Assembly: GCA_001730015.1 (NCBI GenBank)
Contig: MDLA01000194.1
Span: 22,052-86,051, forward strand
Reading direction: 5' to 3'
Origin: Chromatiales bacterium (ex Bugula neritina AB1)
GTDB lineage: Bacteria; Pseudomonadota; Gammaproteobacteria; Granulosicoccales; Granulosicoccaceae
DNA length: 64,000 nucleotides
Each line of letters opens with the position of its first letter. Position 1 is the first letter of the stretch. The notes below the pieces were generated by a model that was given only the letters and a program-made list of their open reading frames with translations, did no database searches and was not told the DNA's origin. The position numbers were made by a program, and so were the translations under genes. This document shows, one piece after another, positions 28,153 through 36,468 of the stretch.

Positions 28153-28265
28153 ACAGAACTCGTCGAATTTAGTTCTTCGGCTACTACGAACAAATCAGAT
28201 ATGCTATCCCGGTGCGTGTCACTGAACATAGAACACGCGGTACAGGAAAAACAGGAGGAAAAAAC

Positions 28266-29006
28266 GTGAGTCTTCTGGAGCTAACAGATATTACCAAGCG
28301 CTTTGGCGCAATAAACGCGCTGCAGGGTGTTAATCTGTCTATCAAGCCTGGAGAGGCCGTTGGGCTAATGGGTGACAATGGTGCAGGCAAATCAACGCTA
28401 ATGAAGATTATCGCCGGTAACTTTCCACCCACCAGCGGGCAGATCCGTATTGAAGGCAAACTGGTTGCCTTCCACAAACCACTTGATGCACGAAATTCGG
28501 GGATAGAAATCGTTTACCAGGATCTCGCGCTGTGCGACAACCTGACAGCCGGCGCAAATGTCTTTTTGGGCCGCGAGCTCAAAAAAAAGTTAGGCCCCTT
28601 CTCCATGCTCGACTACCACAGCATGTATCAGCGCGCAGGTGAATTATTCGCTGAACTCAAATCTGAAACCCGGCCGCGCGATCTGGTCAAGCAGATGTCA
28701 GGCGGACAACGCCAGGCCGTAGCCATTGCACGCACACGACTATCTGATCCCAAGCTGGTCTTAATGGATGAGCCCACCGCTGCTATTTCAGTTCGTCAGG
28801 TGGCCGAGGTGTTGTCATTGATTAAACGCCTGAAAGATACAGGCCATGCCGTCATTCTGGTCTCACACCGGATGCCGGATGTATTTGAAGTGTGTGATCG
28901 TGTTGCGGTGTTAAGACGCGGGACCAAAGTAGCAGATAAACGTATCGATCACACAACCACCGAGGAAGTAACCGGGCTGATCACAGGCGCGGTGGAAGCG
29001 GCATGA
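28266..29006 (+). CDS. Sugar ABC transporter ATP-binding protein (single-domain, FrcA-like)
   Basis: 246 residues from the GTG at 28266, preceded by AGGAGG at a seven-base distance. Walker A GDNGAGKST, signature MSGGQRQ, Walker B LVLMDEPTAA and H-loop VSHRM are all intact. One ATPase domain, unlike the duplicated RbsA type, so a homodimer must drive transport, as in fructose-type FrcA importers. Overlaps the permease start by 4 bp (ATGA). Energises uptake of inositol or a similar polyol, by context. Confidence 0.92.
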   Translation: MSLLELTDITKRFGAINALQGVNLSIKPGEAVGLMGDNGAGKSTLMKIIAGNFPPTSGQIRIEGKLVAFHKPLDARNSGIEIVYQDLALCDNLTAGANVFLGRELKKKLGPFSMLDYHSMYQRAGELFAELKSETRPRDLVKQMSGGQRQAVAIARTRLSDPKLVLMDEPTAAISVRQVAEVLSLIKRLKDTGHAVILVSHRMPDVFEVCDRVAVLRRGTKVADKRIDHTTTEEVTGLITGAVEAA

Positions 29007-30043
29007 GCAACACGAAAAACAACTCGAATATCGGGTCTGATAAAAACACTGATCACGCTGCCATCGATGAAAATATCACGCAGCGACAGGAAGTTTCCGG
29101 TATCGGAGCGGTTATAAGAACACAACCATTCTGGGTGTTACTGGCCATACTCTGTATCGCAGCGGTGATGACCTATATCTCTGAGCCATTCATGACCGAA
29201 CGCAATATGTTCAACATCACCCGGAATTTTGCCTTCTTCGGCATTATGGCGCTGGGTATGTCCGCGGTCATCTGTACGGCCGGAATTGATTTATCCGTCG
29301 GTTCTCTACTCGGGCTTTGCGCTATTACCCTTGGGCTGACCATGCAGGCTGGATGGGGAATAGAACTGGGATTCATCGTCTGTATGCTCACCGCGGCGAT
29401 TGTCGGATTTATCAACGGCGTACTGATCGCCTACCTGAAAATGGCACCGTTCGTCGTGACGCTCGGTATGCTCGCAATGGCACGATCAATCGCTATGGTG
29501 CTTTCCAACAACAAAATGATCTACGAGTTCGGCCCGGACATGGAGCTTTTCGAATGGATTGGCGGAGAAAGCATGCTCGGCGTACCCAACGTGGTATGGC
29601 TGCTAATTGCAATGACACTGATTTTCTGGTGGGTCTGGAAATACTCGACCTGGGGACGTTGGGTAATAGCAATAGGCGGCAACGCACATGCTGCCAAACT
29701 TGCCGGCATTCCCGTAGAAAGAATGATTGTATCCGTCTACGTTGTCTGCTCTATGTGCACCGGATTAGCCGCCTTTATGTTCATTGGGTACACCGGCTCC
29801 GCCACCAATGGCATGGGTGTAAGTTATGAACTTAATGTTATAGCGGCCAGTGTTATCGGCGGTGCAAACCTGATGGGCGGAGTTGTTTACGCCTTCGGTG
29901 GTGCTATAGGTGCCGCACTCGTTGAACTCATTAGAAATTCGTTGCTGCTGGCCGGAATTCCCGCGCTCTGGCAGCAATTTTTTGTCGGTCTGTTCCTGAT
30001 TCTAGCGGTATTACTTGAACAGATTCGCAACCGTGGACGGTAA
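29003..30043 (+). CDS. Sugar ABC transporter permease (RbsC/FrcC type)
   Basis: 346 residues. The first 40 are polar and rich in Asn and Asp, followed by about nine to ten membrane helices. BPD_transp_2 marks: AGIDLSVGSLLGL, NGVLIAYLKMAPFVVTLGMLAMARSIAM, and GGNAHAAKLAGIPVERM (ATPase contact loop), GGANLMGGVVYAFGGAIGAALVEL. Translationally coupled to the ATPase gene and followed 40 bases later by the binding protein. The long polar N-terminus is unusual for the family. Confidence 0.93.
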   Translation: MSNTKNNSNIGSDKNTDHAAIDENITQRQEVSGIGAVIRTQPFWVLLAILCIAAVMTYISEPFMTERNMFNITRNFAFFGIMALGMSAVICTAGIDLSVGSLLGLCAITLGLTMQAGWGIELGFIVCMLTAAIVGFINGVLIAYLKMAPFVVTLGMLAMARSIAMVLSNNKMIYEFGPDMELFEWIGGESMLGVPNVVWLLIAMTLIFWWVWKYSTWGRWVIAIGGNAHAAKLAGIPVERMIVSVYVVCSMCTGLAAFMFIGYTGSATNGMGVSYELNVIAASVIGGANLMGGVVYAFGGAIGAALVELIRNSLLLAGIPALWQQFFVGLFLILAVLLEQIRNRGR

Positions 30044-30082
30044 TTACCGCCCTGTTTACCACCCTAAAGGAGTTATTCGACT

Positions 30083-31066
30083 ATGAAAAAGCTACTCACA
30101 GCAACAGCCCTTGCCGCCATGATTGCACCCTTTGCGGCGCAGGCGGAATACACTTTTGCACTTGTCCCCAAAGCGATGAACAATCCGTTTTTCGATCTGG
30201 CCCGCGACGGCTGCTATAAAGCACAGGAGGAGCTGTCAGATGTCACCTGTGAATACATTGGCCCCGGCGAGCATACCGAGCTCGAGCAGATCCAGATCGT
30301 TCAGGATCTCATCACCAAAGGCGTGGACGGTATTGCAGTTGCACCGTCAAATGCACCTGCGATGGCCAAGGCACTTAAAGCGGCTGCAAGCGCCGGTATT
30401 CCGGTCATGACCTGGGATTCAGACCTGCTTGAAAAAGACAAAGACCTGCGTACCACTTATGTCGGCACCAACAATTACGATATCGGTGTAAACCTGGCAA
30501 AACTGATTCAGGCTCGACACGCCGATGGCGGATCACTTTGTCTGCAAACAGGCGGTGCTTCTGCGGCAAATCACAATGAACGTCTGAAAGGGGCACGCGA
30601 TACATTGGCAGGTAAAGACACCGGCACACCTCCAGGTGCAGCGCTGGCTGGCGACGGCGGCTGGACGGAAATCTCAGGGTGCCCACTGATTACCAACGAT
30701 GACGGTAACGTCGCGGTACAGGGCATGACAGACATTCTGGCAGCAAACCCTGATCTGACAGCCTTTCTTTCAACGGGTGCTTTCACTCAATGGTTCGACA
30801 ACGCTTATCGCAAAGCAGCAGAACCCTATGCGGAAAAAATGAAAAACGGTGAAATGACAATTGTTGTTGCCGATACCTTGCCCATGCAACTTGAGCAGAC
30901 TAAAGACGGGCTCGGCAATGGACTGGTCGGCCAGCGCCCTTATGAAATGGGATACAAGGCAATGTATATTCTGAAAGAAATCGCCGAAGGGAAAACCGTT
31001 GAAGACCCGATCTACACGGGCCTTGATGTTTGCGACAACAACAACATCGATACCTGTGTTCAATAA
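30083..31066 (+). CDS. Periplasmic sugar/polyol-binding protein of the inositol-linked ABC importer
   Basis: 327 residues with a signal peptide (MKKLLTATALAAMIAPFAAQA, cleavage after AQA). Periplasmic-binding type I fold: YTFALVPKAMNNPFFDLARDGC, ITKGVDGIAVAPSNAPAM, PVMTWDSDLL, YVGTNNYDIG, MGYKAMYILKEI. Cysteines near both ends may form disulphides. AAAGGAG lies before the ATG. Last gene of the operon; a strong terminator follows. Ligand is probably myo-inositol or an isomer because of the iol genes. Confidence 0.92.
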   Translation: MKKLLTATALAAMIAPFAAQAEYTFALVPKAMNNPFFDLARDGCYKAQEELSDVTCEYIGPGEHTELEQIQIVQDLITKGVDGIAVAPSNAPAMAKALKAAASAGIPVMTWDSDLLEKDKDLRTTYVGTNNYDIGVNLAKLIQARHADGGSLCLQTGGASAANHNERLKGARDTLAGKDTGTPPGAALAGDGGWTEISGCPLITNDDGNVAVQGMTDILAANPDLTAFLSTGAFTQWFDNAYRKAAEPYAEKMKNGEMTIVVADTLPMQLEQTKDGLGNGLVGQRPYEMGYKAMYILKEIAEGKTVEDPIYTGLDVCDNNNIDTCVQ

Positions 31067-31086
31067 CAAGCTTGTGTAACAAATTT

Positions 31087-31115
31087 ACGGCGGCGCGCCC
31101 TGTGCCGCCGTTTTT
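31087..31115 (+). terminator. Rho-independent terminator of the inositol ABC operon
   Basis: Stem ACGGCGGC (31087-31094) with GCCGCCGT (31104-31111), then a run of T. It lies 20 bases after the binding-protein stop and isolates the inositol unit from the carnitine module. Confidence 0.9.
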
Positions 31116-31360
31116 CTAATCTTCACAATCATCACTTCACCGTTGCCGACGGTCCTGTCAAATTGCAGGGTCTGAGCCTGTTCATTTTCCGGCCTCCGTA
31201 ACTACACCCTCAATGCAAAGCCGTATAAGGCATAGTTTTAAGCTGCAGGCGCTAATTATTGACGAAAATTTGGTGCATCAGGCGATATTTTTACAATCAT
31301 AAACTACTGCGCTTTCGAAAATTAAACTCGGCTGGCCAACTAATCTATTCGGAAATTGAT

Positions 31361-32164
31361 ATGCCTGATTTTGTCGAGGTAACACGCAACGGACACGTAC
31401 TTGAGGTCAAGTTAAACAAGCCTAAAGTCAATGCCATTGATATAAAAATGAGTCAGGAAATTGCGGCGGCATTTGCCGAGTTACGCGATGATCCCGATCT
31501 GCGCGTCGGTATTCTCACCGCCGAGGGCAATCGAATTTTTTCAGCCGGCTGGGATTTAAAAGCACTCGATGCCGGCGATACAAAGCTGGATAACTGGTGG
31601 GACGATGCCGACTACGGCGACGGTGGCTTTGCCGGCCTGACTGAAAACTGGAATTTGAACAAACCGGTTATTGCCGCGTTAAATGGCCTTGTTATTGGCG
31701 GGGGGCTGGAACTGGCGATAGCCTGCGATCTGCTGATCGCAGCTGATCACGTCGAATTCGCCCTGCCCGAAATGCCACTCGGCATTGTGCCGGATGCCGG
31801 TGCACTGCAGCGATTACCACGACGGCTGCCGCACAATATCGCCATGGAAATGTTTTTTCTTGGCCGACGAATGGGAGCCACCGAAGCCGCACACTACGGG
31901 CTGGTGAATAAGGTCGTGCCGTACGAAAATTTAATGGACTCGGCCCGCGAATGGGCCGAGCAACTGGCGAAGTCCGCACCACTAGCTTTGCAGGCGGTTA
32001 AAGAGGTGATCCGGGGTATAGAGTGCGTACCACTGGAATCGGCTTTCGCCAGAATGCGAACCGACGAAATGACAACCTACCGCGCCATGCTGAAATCGGA
32101 AGACTCCGAAGAGGGCGTCCGGGCATTCGTTGAAAAGCGGGATCCGGTGTTCAAGGGGCGATAA
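31361..32164 (+). CDS. caiD: Crotonobetainyl-CoA hydratase (CaiD-like)
   Basis: 267-residue crotonase-fold enzyme. Similar to CaiD along its length: AEGNRIFSAGWDLKAL, GGFAGLTENWNLNKPVIAALNG, GGGLELAIACD with Glu117, FALPEMPLGIVPDAG with Glu137 (both catalytic Glu positions kept), and a final EKRDPVFKGR. It converts crotonobetainyl-CoA and L-carnitinyl-CoA. The ATG at 31361 (MPDFVEV) has GGAAA upstream and matches the family start; the open frame extends 34 codons further with no similarity. It is followed five bases later by a carnitine-dehydrogenase-like gene, which supports the substrate. Confidence 0.88.
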   Translation: MPDFVEVTRNGHVLEVKLNKPKVNAIDIKMSQEIAAAFAELRDDPDLRVGILTAEGNRIFSAGWDLKALDAGDTKLDNWWDDADYGDGGFAGLTENWNLNKPVIAALNGLVIGGGLELAIACDLLIAADHVEFALPEMPLGIVPDAGALQRLPRRLPHNIAMEMFFLGRRMGATEAAHYGLVNKVVPYENLMDSAREWAEQLAKSAPLALQAVKEVIRGIECVPLESAFARMRTDEMTTYRAMLKSEDSEEGVRAFVEKRDPVFKGR

Positions 32165-32169
32165 AAACG

Positions 32170-33117
32170 ATGTTTCGACCACTCCCGGAAAACGTATCAC
32201 AGGTGGCAACTCTCGGTGCCGGACCCATCGGCGCCGGCTGGGCTGCGCATTTTCTGGCACGAGGCTATCACGTCGCCGCCTATATCCACTCTATGGATGA
32301 ACTCGACGCCTTTGAACAGATACTCGACGCCGGCTGGGTCAGTCTGGAGGCCATTGGCCTGGCCGAAGGCGCATCACGGCAGAATCTAACCGTTACAGAC
32401 AACCTTGAAACCGCTGTGTCGAACGCACAGTTTGTGCAGGAGTGCGCACCGGAAAGGCTCGAACTCAAGCAGGCACTCTATACCCGGCTGGATAAATACG
32501 TCGCTGACGATATCGTGATCGCGTCAAGCACATCCGGCCTGACCATGACAGACATACAAAAAGACTGCAACTCGGCACATCGCACGGTAATCGGCCACCC
32601 GTTCAACCCGCCCTATCTGCTACCGCTGGTGGAAATAGTCGGTGGTAAAAAAACCGACCCGAAAGCCGTCGCCTGGGCTCGCGATTTCTATACCTGCGCT
32701 GGCAAGGCACCGTTAGTGATGAATAAGGAAATACCTGGTTTTGTCGCCACACGCCTGCAGGAAGCCTTGTGGCGCGAAGCCCTGCACATGGTGGCCAACG
32801 GCGAAGCCTCGCCACAGGATATAGATACCGCACTGATCAACGGCCCCGCACCACGAATGGCCGTACAGGGCCAGTGCATGGCATTTCATGTCGCCTGCGG
32901 TGAAGGCGGTATGGCAACCAACCTGGATCAGTTCGGACCAGCGCTCAAACTGCCCTGGACCCGGCTGCAAGCACCTGAGCTTACCCGTGAACTCAGAAAC
33001 CGGATGGTAGACGGTTGCGAGCAGGCCGCATCGGATCGGCATTTTACCGATATGGTCGCTGAACGCGACCGCGCGATTGTCGGTATATTAAAGGCGGTGG
33101 AAAAAGCTAAATTATAA
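32170..33117 (+). CDS. lcdH: L-carnitine dehydrogenase (3-hydroxyacyl-CoA dehydrogenase family)
   Basis: 315 residues. NAD motif LGAGPIGAGWAAHFLARG (15-32), SSTSGLTMTDIQ, and the substrate-site segment VIGHPFNPPYLLPLVEIVGGKKT with the catalytic His. C-terminal helical domain with ETxALWREALHMV-like and GPAPRMAVQGQCMAFHVA. Oxidises L-carnitine to 3-dehydrocarnitine. Assignment rests on family similarity plus neighbours (CaiD-like hydratase, BKACE, CdhR). Five-base gap after caiD; convergent with the regulator gene. Confidence 0.88.
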   Translation: MFRPLPENVSQVATLGAGPIGAGWAAHFLARGYHVAAYIHSMDELDAFEQILDAGWVSLEAIGLAEGASRQNLTVTDNLETAVSNAQFVQECAPERLELKQALYTRLDKYVADDIVIASSTSGLTMTDIQKDCNSAHRTVIGHPFNPPYLLPLVEIVGGKKTDPKAVAWARDFYTCAGKAPLVMNKEIPGFVATRLQEALWREALHMVANGEASPQDIDTALINGPAPRMAVQGQCMAFHVACGEGGMATNLDQFGPALKLPWTRLQAPELTRELRNRMVDGCEQAASDRHFTDMVAERDRAIVGILKAVEKAKL

Positions 33118-33126
33118 TCCACCTGA

Positions 33127-34152
33127 CTAAGTCCCCCGTTTAGATTCCCGGATAAACGAATACACCGTGCCTGGCCAGGAAGGTGCCGCTTCGTCATCGG
33201 GCCACGCCTGACGATACTCGCTGGGTCGCTTCGAGAACATCGTACCAAAGCACTGCGAAAAGTAGGAAAGTGAATTAAAACCGCACGCAACCGATACCTC
33301 ACGAACCGACATTTTTGTACTTGTTAGCAACACTCTGGCGTACTGCAGACGCAGCAATTTAGAAAACTGCACAATGGTACAGCCGGTGTCGCGCATAAAA
33401 AGCCGCTCAAGGCTGCGTTGCGACACTTTTAGCTTTTTGCATATCTGCGGGATCGTATAGGGCTCTTCTACATTCGCTTCCAGAAGTTTCACTGCCTCGC
33501 GCACACTGGCGTGGATATCTTTACTGATTGCACCGGCCGCATGGCGTTGCGGGCTTTCCGCCGACCTTCGTGGATAGTGCATAATTTGATTGGCTATCTC
33601 TATCGCCAGTTGCTCGCCTGAGTCGTCAGCAATTAGTTGCAGCATCATATCGAGCCCGGCAGTGCCACCAGAACAAGAGGCAATATTCGCGTTTACCGTG
33701 AACAATTGCTCACACACATCAACATTGGGAAATTCTTCAGCAAAGCCTGGTTTCCATGACCAGTGCGTGGTTACCGTACGACCGGCCAGAACTCTGGCAC
33801 GGGCCAGTGCATAGACGCCTAGCTCAACACCAATCAGCAGCTTGCCTTTCTGGCTCTGGCGACGCAGCCAGTTACTGAGTTCCTGATTGCGGTATTTCTC
33901 AGCGCCCCAGCTCGCGAACACACCAATGTAGTCAGGCCGGCATGCATCGTCTTCCTGTAATCCTTTGCAGAAAACCTCCATGCCGTTGCTGGCTTTGACC
34001 ATACCGGGTTCACTCGATCTGAAGTCCCAGGTAAACGGTTCGGTCGAAGACAGATAATTCGCTATGCGCATGGGCTCCATGACGGTGGTCATGGTCATCA
34101 TGTTGAACCGTGGCAACAAAACAAAGGAAAAGTGTTTCGAGTTGGTACTCAT
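33127..34152 (-). CDS. cdhR: GlxA/CdhR-type AraC-family regulator of carnitine catabolism
   Basis: 341 residues from the ATG at 34152, which has GGGGAG nine bases upstream; the longer frame from 34173 would overlap that site. N-terminal DJ-1/PfpI-like domain (FSFVLLPRFNMMTMTTVMEPMRIANYLS, ASCSGGTAGLDMML) and C-terminal AraC HTH (IPQICKKLKVSQRSLERLFMRDTG, VSVACGFNSLSYFSQCFGTMFSKRPSEYR). This architecture is that of CdhR and GbdR, activators of carnitine and glycine betaine catabolism. Divergent from the BKACE gene, so it probably activates both flanking operons. Confidence 0.85.
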   Translation of the reverse strand: MSTNSKHFSFVLLPRFNMMTMTTVMEPMRIANYLSSTEPFTWDFRSSEPGMVKASNGMEVFCKGLQEDDACRPDYIGVFASWGAEKYRNQELSNWLRRQSQKGKLLIGVELGVYALARARVLAGRTVTTHWSWKPGFAEEFPNVDVCEQLFTVNANIASCSGGTAGLDMMLQLIADDSGEQLAIEIANQIMHYPRRSAESPQRHAAGAISKDIHASVREAVKLLEANVEEPYTIPQICKKLKVSQRSLERLFMRDTGCTIVQFSKLLRLQYARVLLTSTKMSVREVSVACGFNSLSYFSQCFGTMFSKRPSEYRQAWPDDEAAPSWPGTVYSFIRESKRGT

Positions 34153-34331
34153 GCTTTGCTGCTCCCCGTGCACTGGCAGCCTTAGCCGCGTTGCAGTTTG
34201 CGAGTGGCCGGGTGCAGCTATTCATTCTGCACTCAACGAAAAATAAACAAATCTGGCGAATATTCTACAAATAAAGCGCGATAAATGGAAAATTATCATC
34301 GTTTGACCACGACACATCGGGAGATAGAACC

Positions 34332-35222
34332 GTGAATTTCGAAGTAATTGTTACCTGCGCGGTAACAGGCGCCGGCGACACGGTCGGTAAAAACCCGAAT
34401 GTTCCGGTAACCCCTGAGCAGATTGCAGATTCTGCTATCAAAGCAGCACAAGCGGGTGCAGCAATTGTGCACCTGCATGTCCGCGACCCCGATACCGGAG
34501 CCGGCTCCCGCGATCCCGAGCTATTTAAAAAAACCGTGCAGCTGGTTCGAGACAGCGGCACCGACGTGGTTATTAACCTGACGGCTGGCATGGGCGGTGA
34601 CTGGGTGCCCGATCCGCAAAACCCGTCGATGCCTGGCCCTGGCACTGATATGATCGGCGCGGAAGAACGCCTGCGCCACGTGCAGGAGTGCATGCCCGAA
34701 ATATGCTCACTCGATTGCGGAACCCTTAACTTCGGCAACGACAACACCATCTATATCTCAACCCCTCCGATCCTCAGGCGTATGGCGGAACTGGTAAAGG
34801 AATGGGGTGTTAAACCGGAGCTCGAGGTGTTTGATCTAGGTCACATCCGCTTCGCTCGGCAAATGGTCGAGGAAGGCTTAATTGCCGATCCGCCATTGTT
34901 TCAGATCTGCCTCGGTATTCCCTGGGGCGCGGATCAGAGCGTCGATACCATGAAGGCAATGAAAGATCACCTACCGCCGGAAGCTAGCTGGGCAAGCTTT
35001 GGTATCTCACGAATGCAAATGCCGATGGCGGCCGCGGCCGTTGCCATGGGGGGCAATGTGCGGGTTGGCCTGGAAGACAATATATATCTGGATCGCGGCG
35101 TTCTGGCAACCAATGAGCAATTGGTTACACGCGCTATAGAAATAATCACCCGCATGGGCGCACGACCTCTGACACCGCAGGAAGCACGAAATAAACTCGG
35201 TCTGCGTGGTGCGACAGCGTAA
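34332..35222 (+). CDS. BKACE-family beta-keto acid cleavage enzyme (dehydrocarnitine cleavage)
   Basis: 296 residues, GTG start at 34332 with GGGAGA upstream. TIM-barrel BKACE motifs: VIVTCAVTGAG, VPVTPEQIADSAIKAAQAGAAIVHLHVRDPDTG (metal ligands HLH), GGNVRVGLEDNIYLDRG with the conserved Glu, and a C-terminal TPQEARNKLGL. BKACE enzymes react a beta-keto acid with acetyl-CoA. With dehydrocarnitine this yields acetoacetate and betainyl-CoA. The LcdH, CaiD-like and CdhR neighbours make dehydrocarnitine the probable substrate. Confidence 0.87.
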   Translation: MNFEVIVTCAVTGAGDTVGKNPNVPVTPEQIADSAIKAAQAGAAIVHLHVRDPDTGAGSRDPELFKKTVQLVRDSGTDVVINLTAGMGGDWVPDPQNPSMPGPGTDMIGAEERLRHVQECMPEICSLDCGTLNFGNDNTIYISTPPILRRMAELVKEWGVKPELEVFDLGHIRFARQMVEEGLIADPPLFQICLGIPWGADQSVDTMKAMKDHLPPEASWASFGISRMQMPMAAAAVAMGGNVRVGLEDNIYLDRGVLATNEQLVTRAIEIITRMGARPLTPQEARNKLGLRGATA

Positions 35223-35228
35223 TAGCTT

Positions 35229-36383
35229 ATGTCTATATCACATGAAAATGAGCTCCTGCTAAAGACTGTACGTGAGTTCATGGATGCAGAAATATACCCA
35301 CATGAAGAAGAAGTAGACAGGCTGGGTGATGTGCCCGAGGCACTGGGCCGCCAGATCGAGCAACGCTCTATAGAGGCCGGTCTGTTTGCGGCAAACCTGC
35401 CTGAACGGGTCGGCGGGGGTGGACTGAACAAAACCGCCATGGCCCTGCTGGAACGCGAGTACGGCAAAACCTCCCACGCGCTGCACTCATGGATTGCAAG
35501 GCCAACGGAAATATTACTTGCCTGCCGCGATGAACAGATCGACAAATACCTGCTGCCGTGCGTCAACGGCGCTAAACGCGAACTGTTTGCACTGACTGAA
35601 CCGGGTGCCGGCTCCGACGTCATGGGTATGAAGTCCAACGCTCAGCGGCAGGGAGACAGCTGGATTCTTAACGGCTCCAAACACTTTATATCCGGCCCCT
35701 GCCTGCCCGACTTCGCCATTGTCTTTGCCAGCACCGGCTCTGACGATACGCCACGCGGGCCGCGCAAACGCGTTACCGCATTTCTGGTAGATGTCGGCCT
35801 CGACGGATTTTCAATTCAGGAAGGCAGCCGCTGCGTCAGCTACCGGGGTTATAAGACTTTTGAGCTCAGCTTCGACAACGTCAGACTCGGACCCAATCAG
35901 ATACTCGGTGAAGAGGGAAAAGGACTGGAACTTTCGGGTAAATGGCTGGGGATGGGCCGCATCTGGGTGGGCGCCAGCTGCGTAGGCAAAGCGGAGCGAC
36001 TGGCCGATATGGCAACCGACTGGGCAGCTAACCGCAAGCAGTTCGGTCAGCCTATTGGTAAGTTCCAGGCCACCGGATTCAAACTGGCGGATATGGCTAT
36101 AGGCATCCGCACCGGTGATCTCATGCTGATGGACGCAGTCGACCGCGCTGAAAAAAATCAACTGACAGACGCGGATGCGGCCATGGTGAAAGTCTATTGC
36201 TCGGAAATGCTGAACCGGGTAGCAGACGATACCGTACAAATTTTCGGCGGTATGGGCCTGATGGAAGAACTGCCGGTACAGCGACTGTGGCGCGATTCCA
36301 GACTGGAGCGCATCTGGGACGGCACCTCCGAAATTCAGCGTCACATTATTACCCGTTCACTGCTCAGGCCTCATGGGGCATAG
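35229..36383 (+). CDS. Acyl-CoA dehydrogenase, probably gamma-butyrobetainyl-CoA dehydrogenase (CaiA/BcoC-like)
   Basis: 384-residue flavoprotein. FAD/substrate segments ALTEPGAGSDVMGMKSNA, WILNGSKHFISG, SYRGYKTFELSFDNVRLG, and RKQFGQPIGKFQATGFKLADMA, QIFGGMGLMEELPVQRLWRDSRLERIWDGTSEIQR. In many family members the catalytic base is Glu in the last block (YEGT); here that position is Asp (WDGT), and the base may lie elsewhere. Predicted reaction: gamma-butyrobetainyl-CoA to crotonobetainyl-CoA, feeding the CaiD-like hydratase. Six bases after the BKACE gene. Confidence 0.85.
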   Translation: MSISHENELLLKTVREFMDAEIYPHEEEVDRLGDVPEALGRQIEQRSIEAGLFAANLPERVGGGGLNKTAMALLEREYGKTSHALHSWIARPTEILLACRDEQIDKYLLPCVNGAKRELFALTEPGAGSDVMGMKSNAQRQGDSWILNGSKHFISGPCLPDFAIVFASTGSDDTPRGPRKRVTAFLVDVGLDGFSIQEGSRCVSYRGYKTFELSFDNVRLGPNQILGEEGKGLELSGKWLGMGRIWVGASCVGKAERLADMATDWAANRKQFGQPIGKFQATGFKLADMAIGIRTGDLMLMDAVDRAEKNQLTDADAAMVKVYCSEMLNRVADDTVQIFGGMGLMEELPVQRLWRDSRLERIWDGTSEIQRHIITRSLLRPHGA

Positions 36384-36468
36384 CCCGCCATTAGTAGCGC
36401 ACCGTTATAAAAAATGAGCTATTCCAGATACGAACCTATACACAGGTGTCCTGAGGAACCACCGTCTT

